Of a stretch of DNA of 11,136 nucleotides, positions 7,887 to 11,136 are shown in pieces; the first letter of the stretch is position 1; every line of letters begins with the position of its first letter. A model generated the notes under the pieces. That model did not search any database, was not told the DNA's origin, and was given only the letters and a program-made list of their open reading frames with translations. The DNA comes from Planctomycetota bacterium. GTDB taxonomy: Bacteria; Planctomycetota; Planctomycetia; Pirellulales; Pirellulaceae. A program made the translations under genes and the position numbers. The stretch lies in contig JAEZGD010000347.1 of the NCBI GenBank assembly GCA_023417165.1, positions 1 through 11,136 of the forward strand, read 5' to 3'.

Positions 7887-8459
7887 ATGCCTACACGTCG
7901 TTTGATTCTGGCCAGCCAATCGCCGCGACGGCGCGACCTGTTGACCGAGCATGGTTATGCGTTCGAGGTTATCCCGCCGCATGACTCGGCCGAATGTGGA
8001 CTTTGCAGTCGCGAAACTCCGCCGGAAATGGTTGCGCGGCTCGCCTGGCAAAAAGCCAAGGACGTCGCCGAGCGCATGGACGATGCCGCCGTCGTCATCG
8101 GTTGCGACACGGTCGCTGAATGCTGCGGCCTGATCCTCGGCAAGCCGAAGAACCTCGAACACGCGCGCGAGATGCTGCAACTGCTGCGAGGGCGAGTGCA
8201 TCACGTCTATAGCGGTTTGTGCTTGTGGCTTCGCCCCGGTGACGAACATCATGTACAGGTCGATGTCACTCGGCTGCGCATGGACGCGATCCCCGACGCC
8301 GACATCGAGGATTACCTCGCGAGCGGCCAATGGGAAGGCAAGGCCGGCGCCTTCGGCTATCAGGATCGGTTGGGATGGATTCATATCGAACAAGGGAGCG
8401 AGTCGAATGTGGTCGGCCTGCCGATGGAAATGCTCGGCCGCATGCTCGCGAATCTGTAA
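7887..8459 (+). CDS. maf: Maf-family nucleotide pyrophosphatase
   Basis: A 190-residue Maf/HAM1-type house-cleaning enzyme that hydrolyses nucleoside triphosphates (dTTP/UTP or modified pyrimidines, depending on subfamily) to monophosphate and pyrophosphate in the cytoplasm. Motifs seen: LASQSPRRRDLL at 8-19 (phosphate-binding SPRR), VARLAWQKA at 49-57, CDTV at 73-76 with Asp74 as the probable catalytic base, ILGKPKN at 83-89, GKAGAFGYQDR at 151-161 and the terminal SNVVGLPME at 173-181. The length equals the family norm. The GKAGAFGYQ stretch resembles the YhdE (dTTP/UTP) group, but substrate preference is an inference. It is richer in Cys than I would expect (C37, C40, C73, C79, C80, C112). 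ATG 7887 starts exactly at the conserved N-terminus; no Shine-Dalgarno precedes it. It is divergent from the pseudouridine synthase gene and followed by a 287-bp gap, so probably monocistronic. Confidence 0.95.
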   Translation: MPTRRLILASQSPRRRDLLTEHGYAFEVIPPHDSAECGLCSRETPPEMVARLAWQKAKDVAERMDDAAVVIGCDTVAECCGLILGKPKNLEHAREMLQLLRGRVHHVYSGLCLWLRPGDEHHVQVDVTRLRMDAIPDADIEDYLASGQWEGKAGAFGYQDRLGWIHIEQGSESNVVGLPMEMLGRMLANL

Positions 8460-8746
8460 ATTATGCCTGGATATTTGCTTACTGTGCGGTGACCAAAGTC
8501 GTTGCCAAGCAGCTAGTTAGCCGCGTTTCTGTGGTAGATGTCGCGAAAGATTATGCCAGCCACCTCTGGGTGGTTCGTATGCCCGGCAGCCAAGATTTTA
8601 TGCCCACGTGCGAACACCTTTTAGGAGACGCACGGGGCGCGCAGCGCTGGCGGGTTGCTTTAAAAGTGTTGCAGAATTGTACACTAGTTGGCGATTGTTG
8701 TCAAGACTTCTTCGCAACTTTGCCGGCGTCTCCGTGAGCGCAGATC
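8460..8746. other. 287-bp intergenic region after maf
   Basis: I find no convincing gene here. A forward frame stays open to 8737, but in its first part it is the shadow of maf and the remainder has no good start or recognisable family. One compact hairpin lies at 8558-8575 (CCACC/GGTGG with a TCTG tetraloop, two further weak pairs) without a following T-run, possibly the 3' end of the maf transcript. An 8-bp inverted repeat GGAGACGC (8624-8631)/GCGTCTCC (8726-8733) is too far apart to weigh much. The AT-rich stretch around 8655-8690 is the likeliest promoter area for the small genes downstream. Confidence 0.5.
8655..8685 (+). promoter_or_regulatory. Possible sigma70-like promoter for the small-protein genes
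   Basis: TTGCTT (8655-8660) and TACACT (8680-8685) sit 19 bp apart in the only AT-rich patch of this gap, about 60 bp before the microprotein ATG at 8747. The spacing is longer than the optimal 17 bp and the -10 is imperfect, so this is a tentative call. Confidence 0.3.
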
Positions 8747-8869
8747 ATGCAGAATACGTTGATGGATACGCTGGTGAAGATCGTCGGCGGCGGGTGCTGC
8801 TGCTTCACCTTCATTCTGTTTGCCGGCATTCTCTGGATCTTGTTTGCCCGGTGGAAGCAAGGCCCCTAA
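8747..8869 (+). CDS. 40-residue single-span membrane microprotein
   Basis: An ATG frame of 40 codons ends at TAA 8867-8869. It encodes a short polar start (MQNTLMDTLVK), then a GGGCCC block (residues 14-19), a hydrophobic segment FTFILFAGILWILFA (20-34) and a basic end (RWKQGP). This is the layout of a single-span membrane microprotein with its C-terminus probably in the cytoplasm, given the positive RWK after the helix, although K11 leaves orientation open. It starts after a long gap with a possible promoter and stops 9 bp before the next gene, which also encodes an N-terminally anchored membrane protein, so the two are probably cotranscribed and may interact. The three adjacent cysteines at the membrane edge could be acylated or bind metal or heme; this is speculation. 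No known family recognised. Confidence 0.6.
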   Translation: MQNTLMDTLVKIVGGGCCCFTFILFAGILWILFARWKQGP

Positions 8870-8878
8870 GCAATCGCG

Positions 8879-9319
8879 ATGCAAGAAACGGTACTGGAAA
8901 TCGTCGAACACTTACCCACCAGCCTGCTGCCGATCTTGGCGCTGGGACTAAGCATCTTGTTCGTCCTGCGCGTGTTGGCGGGGCTGCTCGATTGGTGGCG
9001 GATCGCGAACTACGTCCGTCGCCGGGGCGGCACGCTGATTTCGTGCTGGTGGGCGCCGTTTGGGCCGGGCTGGCTCGGCGAGCGGCGCGACCGCATTTAC
9101 CGCGTGCGGATGATCGATCAGGCGGGCGATGAGCACCGCGTGTATTGTAAAACCAGCCTCTTTACCGGTGTCTATTTCACCGAAGATCGTGTGATTGGCC
9201 TGGCGACCGGCAAGCGCGCGGATCCGGCGCACGCCGCCTTGTTGCAGGAAGTGGCTGAACTGCGTGCAGAAAACCGCACGCTGCGCGAGGCCCTTAAACG
9301 AGCCAATCGCCCCGTTTAG
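8879..9319 (+). CDS. Small membrane-anchored protein with C-terminal coiled coil
   Basis: A 146-residue protein, ATG 8879, 9 bp after the microprotein stop. Residues ~14-38 form one hydrophobic helix (LLPILALGLSILFVLRVLAG). A basic stretch follows (RIANYVRRRG, 41-50), putting the bulk of the protein in the cytoplasm by the positive-inside rule. Residues ~50-110 are a small beta-rich domain (GTLISCWWAPFGPGW; RIYRVRMIDQAGDEHRVYCK; FTGVYFTEDRV). Residues ~117-142 are a heptad-type coiled coil (LLQEVAELRAENRTLREALK) likely to drive oligomerisation. I recognise no named family. The layout suggests a membrane-tethered scaffold or regulator, perhaps working with the preceding microprotein, but the function is unknown. 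No Shine-Dalgarno is seen, so translation may be coupled to the microprotein gene. Confidence 0.8.
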   Translation: MQETVLEIVEHLPTSLLPILALGLSILFVLRVLAGLLDWWRIANYVRRRGGTLISCWWAPFGPGWLGERRDRIYRVRMIDQAGDEHRVYCKTSLFTGVYFTEDRVIGLATGKRADPAHAALLQEVAELRAENRTLREALKRANRPV

Positions 9320-9362
9320 GACGTGGAAACCCGCCTTCTGGCCGGAAATTGCTGCAAATTCA

Positions 9363-9390
9363 TTGGCATACCGGGCGCGACCGATATATT
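9363..9390 (+). promoter_or_regulatory. Sigma70-like promoter
   Basis: TTGGCA (9363-9368) and TATATT (9385-9390) are separated by 16 bp, both close to the -35/-10 consensus, in an AT-rich island of an otherwise GC-rich region. Transcription would start near 9396, leaving a leader of about 57 nt before the ATG at 9454 that carries a Shine-Dalgarno-like sequence. This is the best promoter match I see in the window. Confidence 0.55.
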
Positions 9391-9436
9391 AAAGAAATCG
9401 CTGGTGCTGGACCGCGCCTGCGGACGAAGTGTCGAT

Positions 9437-9444
9437 GGAAGGGA
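9437..9444 (+). promoter_or_regulatory. Shine-Dalgarno-like site deciding the start at 9454
   Basis: GGAAGGGA lies 9 nt before ATG 9454. It is the only clear purine-rich ribosome site in the window and supports this start over the TTG at 9349, which would precede the predicted promoter's -10 element. Confidence 0.5.
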
Positions 9445-9453
9445 ACTCCCGCC

Positions 9454-9750
9454 ATGCTGGACGTGATCGATTGCGAGTGCTGCGGTTCTGCGTTGTCTTA
9501 CGGCGATGCTTTTCGGCACCGTTTGGCCTTGGATGTGGCTGATGGGCGGATCGCCGCCAAGCGAATCCTGGGCGATCGACTCGCCCCGCGCCAGCCTCGG
9601 CAACTTTGTGGCGCGTGTCGCACGCACGCCTTACATACGCAGACCACCAAGCCGGTCGTCTCTGAAAATCCCCGCTGGATGCTGCCGCTGCTGGCCGCAT
9701 TTGCTGGCGCGCTGGTCGTCACTGCGACGCTGATGAATCGCCACGCTTAG
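9454..9750 (+). CDS. Membrane-anchored Cys-rich (zinc-ribbon-like) small protein
   Basis: A 98-residue protein from ATG 9454. The N-terminal part has CECCGSALSYGD (Cys7, 9, 10) and a second knuckle LCGACRTH (Cys52 and 55, with His58), a spacing compatible with a small zinc ribbon or treble clef. Residues ~75-93 are a hydrophobic helix (WMLPLLAAFAGALVVTATLM) ending in NRHA, so the Cys-rich part is joined to a C-terminal membrane anchor. By the usual tail-anchor topology the zinc domain would face the cytoplasm. I recognise no family and the metal is inferred from Cys spacing only. The frame is open from 9349, but the start at 9454 is preferred because it has a ribosome site and follows the promoter. 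The gene converges on the methyltransferase, with a strong hairpin 84 bp after its stop. Confidence 0.7.
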   Translation: MLDVIDCECCGSALSYGDAFRHRLALDVADGRIAAKRILGDRLAPRQPRQLCGACRTHALHTQTTKPVVSENPRWMLPLLAAFAGALVVTATLMNRHA

Positions 9751-9833
9751 AAATCTTGCGGGGCTCTTTCCGGCTCGCGCTGTAGGATGATGGCGTGCAT
9801 CGTCCAGTCTTGCAGCCGCACATATATATGGAT

Positions 9834-9854
9834 GGTCGAAGCATGGCTTCGACC
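9834..9854. terminator. Bidirectional hairpin between convergent genes
   Basis: A perfect 9-bp inverted repeat, GGTCGAAGC (9834-9842) and GCTTCGACC (9846-9854), with a 3-nt loop. It lies 5 bp beyond the stop of the minus-strand methyltransferase gene and 84 bp beyond the stop of the plus-strand gene. Neither side has a strong T-run, though an AT-rich CATATATATG (itself a palindrome, 9821-9830) follows on the minus strand. The position strongly suggests transcript ends for both genes. Confidence 0.6.
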
Positions 9855-9858
9855 TACT

Positions 9859-10851
9859 TCAGTTCTTGCGGGCGTCGATATAGAGTGCGGCCGCCGCGGG
9901 CTCAAAGCCGATTGAGAGCGCGTCGCGCGGAATCTCGGCCGCATCGGCCAGCGCGAACATCTCGGCTTCGTCGCGGTACACCAGATACCAGTTGCCGATC
10001 CATTCCATCAGGGCGCGGCTGGCATTCTGCGGCGCGAAGTTGAACACCAACAGCCGCCCGCCAGGACGTAGCGACTTCCAGAACTGTCGCATCAGGGCCG
10101 ACGCGTCGGTTTCGTTCAAATAATCGAAGAACCCCGTGCACGAAATCACATCCGCATCGAGCAAGTCGCCGGCGGTTGGCCGCTGCGGCAAGCGATAAAG
10201 ATTTTCGCGCTCCGCGCGGACCTGCTCGGGCGAAAGCCACGTGCTCAGCCGTTCGCGCGATTCTTCGAGTGCACGCGGATCGAGATCTAATAGTGTGACT
10301 TGCAGCGCCGCGCGCTCCTCGGCCGAAAGCCCCGCCGCCGCCCAGGCGACGTCGAGTGCTGGGCCGCTGCCGACACTGGCGACGCGAACTTCGGAATTCG
10401 CCGCTTCGCGAACCGCCAACGAAATGGCTTCCGCCACCATGCGCGTCCGATTGCGAACCGCTTGCGGAGCCGCGTGCGATTGAAAGTGTCCATCGAGCAG
10501 CGCGCCGAGCGGATGGTCGCAGCGCCAGTTTTCGCAGATCTGTCGCAACATGGTGTCGTCGCCAGCGTAGCCGCGCGGCTTGAACCGCGCACGATGCAGC
10601 AATTGGCCATGCTCCAACCACTCGCCGGCATGTTGCCACAGCAGGGTAGAGGGCAGACGATTCTCGCTCCCCCACACTTGGGTTGCCGCCAGCGTCGCCA
10701 GACATTGCTCGATGGCCGCAAACACTTGCGGCTGGTCGGGAGTGCCTTGCAGTTGAGCCGCCAGTTCCCTGGCAGCGCCGATCACCGTCTCTTGCAGTTC
10801 CGCTTCCGTCATCATTTCCCAAGTTGGTTCCGCTTGCCGAGGCGGGATCAT
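9859..10851 (-). CDS. SAM-dependent methyltransferase, PhcB (3-OH PAME)-like
   Basis: A 330-residue class I methyltransferase from ATG 10851. The frame is open to a TTG at 10926, but that start overlaps the ferredoxin gene; ATG 10813 or 10810 (MMTEAELQE) is also possible. Residues 1-85 are helical. KPRGYAGDDTML (91-102) and SHAAPQAVRNRTRMV (125-139) match a pattern I know from the family annotated as extracellular-factor 3-hydroxypalmitate methyl ester synthase (PhcB of Ralstonia). The SAM fold follows: motif I ASVGSGPALDV (158-168), acidic loop LLDLDP (187-192), DVISCTGFFDYL (234-245), and LRPGGRLLVFNF (261-272). The reaction is therefore SAM-dependent methylation, in Ralstonia of a fatty acid carboxyl to make a quorum signal; the substrate here is inferred at best. 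It lies 64 bp downstream of fdxA on the same strand and ends at the terminator hairpin. Confidence 0.85.
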   Translation of the reverse strand: MIPPRQAEPTWEMMTEAELQETVIGAARELAAQLQGTPDQPQVFAAIEQCLATLAATQVWGSENRLPSTLLWQHAGEWLEHGQLLHRARFKPRGYAGDDTMLRQICENWRCDHPLGALLDGHFQSHAAPQAVRNRTRMVAEAISLAVREAANSEVRVASVGSGPALDVAWAAAGLSAEERAALQVTLLDLDPRALEESRERLSTWLSPEQVRAERENLYRLPQRPTAGDLLDADVISCTGFFDYLNETDASALMRQFWKSLRPGGRLLVFNFAPQNASRALMEWIGNWYLVYRDEAEMFALADAAEIPRDALSIGFEPAAAALYIDARKN

Positions 10852-10878
10852 TACGTGTGTTTTGCTGCCAGCCACAGA

Positions 10879-10893
10879 CAACGCCGCGCGTTG
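10879..10893. other. Stem-loop between fdxA and the methyltransferase gene
   Basis: Arms CAACGC (10879-10884) and GCGTTG (10888-10893) with a 3-nt loop lie in the 64-bp gap between the two minus-strand genes. It has no T-run, so it is more likely a transcript-processing or attenuating element than a full terminator, or it may be chance. Confidence 0.25.
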
Positions 10894-10915
10894 CTGACCA
10901 GCGAGCCGCCTGTAT

Positions 10916-11136
10916 TTAGGGGGCAAGCGGCGTCTTCTTGCTGGTGATTTGCGGACACTGAGGCGCTAGCTCGGCGTTGAGCGCGATGAACGCCTGCTGA
11001 TCGGCAGGCACCTGTTCGTCGATGAAGATTGCTTCGACCGGGCATTCCGGTGCGCACGCCCCGCAGTCGATGCACTCATCCGGATGAATATAGAGCATCT
11101 GCTCGCCTTCGTAGAAGGACTCGCACGGGCAAACGA
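10916..11136 (-). CDS. fdxA: Seven-iron (3Fe-4S/4Fe-4S) ferredoxin, C-terminal part
   Basis: The gene enters from the window edge and stops at TAA 10916-10918; about 72 C-terminal residues are visible and the start lies outside. The ATG at 11098 is internal, because upstream codons read VCPCESFYEGEQ, the family sequence. The CIDCGACAPECP motif gives CxxCxxCxxxCP, followed by VEAIFIDEQVP and FIALNAELAPQCPQITSKK, which parallels Azotobacter ferredoxin I (FdI) almost to its end. In that family the visible motif supplies ligands to the 4Fe-4S cluster plus one ligand to the 3Fe-4S cluster, and the VCP cysteine is also a ligand. The first cluster motif lies outside the window. The free Cys of FdI (C24, in PVDCF) is replaced here by Ser, with a Cys two residues earlier (CPCESF), so no ligand is lost. 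It is a low-potential electron carrier in the cytoplasm. The C-terminal tail is shorter than in FdI. The methyltransferase gene follows it on the same strand. Confidence 0.92.
   Translation of the reverse strand, partial: VCPCESFYEGEQMLYIHPDECIDCGACAPECPVEAIFIDEQVPADQQAFIALNAELAPQCPQITSKKTPLAP

Noticed and set aside
8624..8733. Inverted repeat GGAGACGC/GCGTCTCC
   Set aside because: Eight bases with a 94-nt spacing is close to what chance allows in a ~290-bp stretch.
8330..8737. Forward open frame running from inside maf through the gap to 8737
   Set aside because: The first third is out of frame within maf, there is no good start after the maf stop, and the remaining sequence matches nothing I know.
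10852..10926. TTG start at 10926 for the methyltransferase
   Set aside because: It overlaps the ferredoxin gene, and the extra N-terminal residues show no family similarity; an ATG lies 75 bp downstream.
1..11136. CRISPR arrays, insertion sequences, tRNA/rRNA, defence or phage genes
   Set aside because: I looked for direct-repeat arrays, transposase motifs and tRNA-like folds and saw none; the genes look chromosomal and the base composition appears even.

Overview
The window is a gene-dense, high-GC stretch of a bacterial chromosome. It looks like a planctomycete (Pirellulales-like), although no 16S gene is present to confirm this. The evidence is a Hanks-type Ser/Thr kinase with a planctomycete-style N-terminal helical domain and a DLG motif, a PQQ-type beta-propeller protein beside two exported proteins, and the near absence of Shine-Dalgarno sequences. 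I see no mobile element, phage gene, CRISPR array, tRNA or rRNA.

Region 1-5615 (+ strand) is a tight three-gene operon whose start lies outside the window. It holds a 5'-truncated beta-propeller protein, an exported protein fusing a TPR-like helical region to a family-5 (peptide/nickel type) solute-binding domain, and an exported protein of unknown function with a helical C-terminus. The gaps are 16 and 8 bp. No permease or ATPase is nearby, so the binding domain may serve something other than ABC transport.

Region 5656-7812 (- strand) carries an RluA-family pseudouridine synthase followed by a tail-anchored Ser/Thr kinase. The kinase faces the operon tail to tail. The synthase is divergent from maf (7887-8459, +), a Maf-family nucleotide pyrophosphatase, across a 74-bp gap with a short TTGGCA-type repeat and an inverted repeat.

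Region 8460-9750 (+ strand) is a 287-bp gap, then three small genes. These are a 40-residue single-span microprotein (8747-8869), a 146-residue membrane protein with a C-terminal coiled coil, and a 98-residue Cys-rich membrane-anchored protein that has its own good sigma70-like promoter and the only clear Shine-Dalgarno in the window.

Region 9834-11136 (- strand) holds the C-terminal part of a seven-iron ferredoxin (fdxA, cut by the window edge) followed by a SAM-dependent methyltransferase. The methyltransferase resembles the PhcB/3-OH-PAME synthase family and ends just before a perfect 9-bp hairpin that probably terminates both converging transcripts.

The most interesting points are the transporter-less TPR-SBP operon, the unlisted microprotein paired with a membrane protein, and the PhcB-like methyltransferase next to fdxA.
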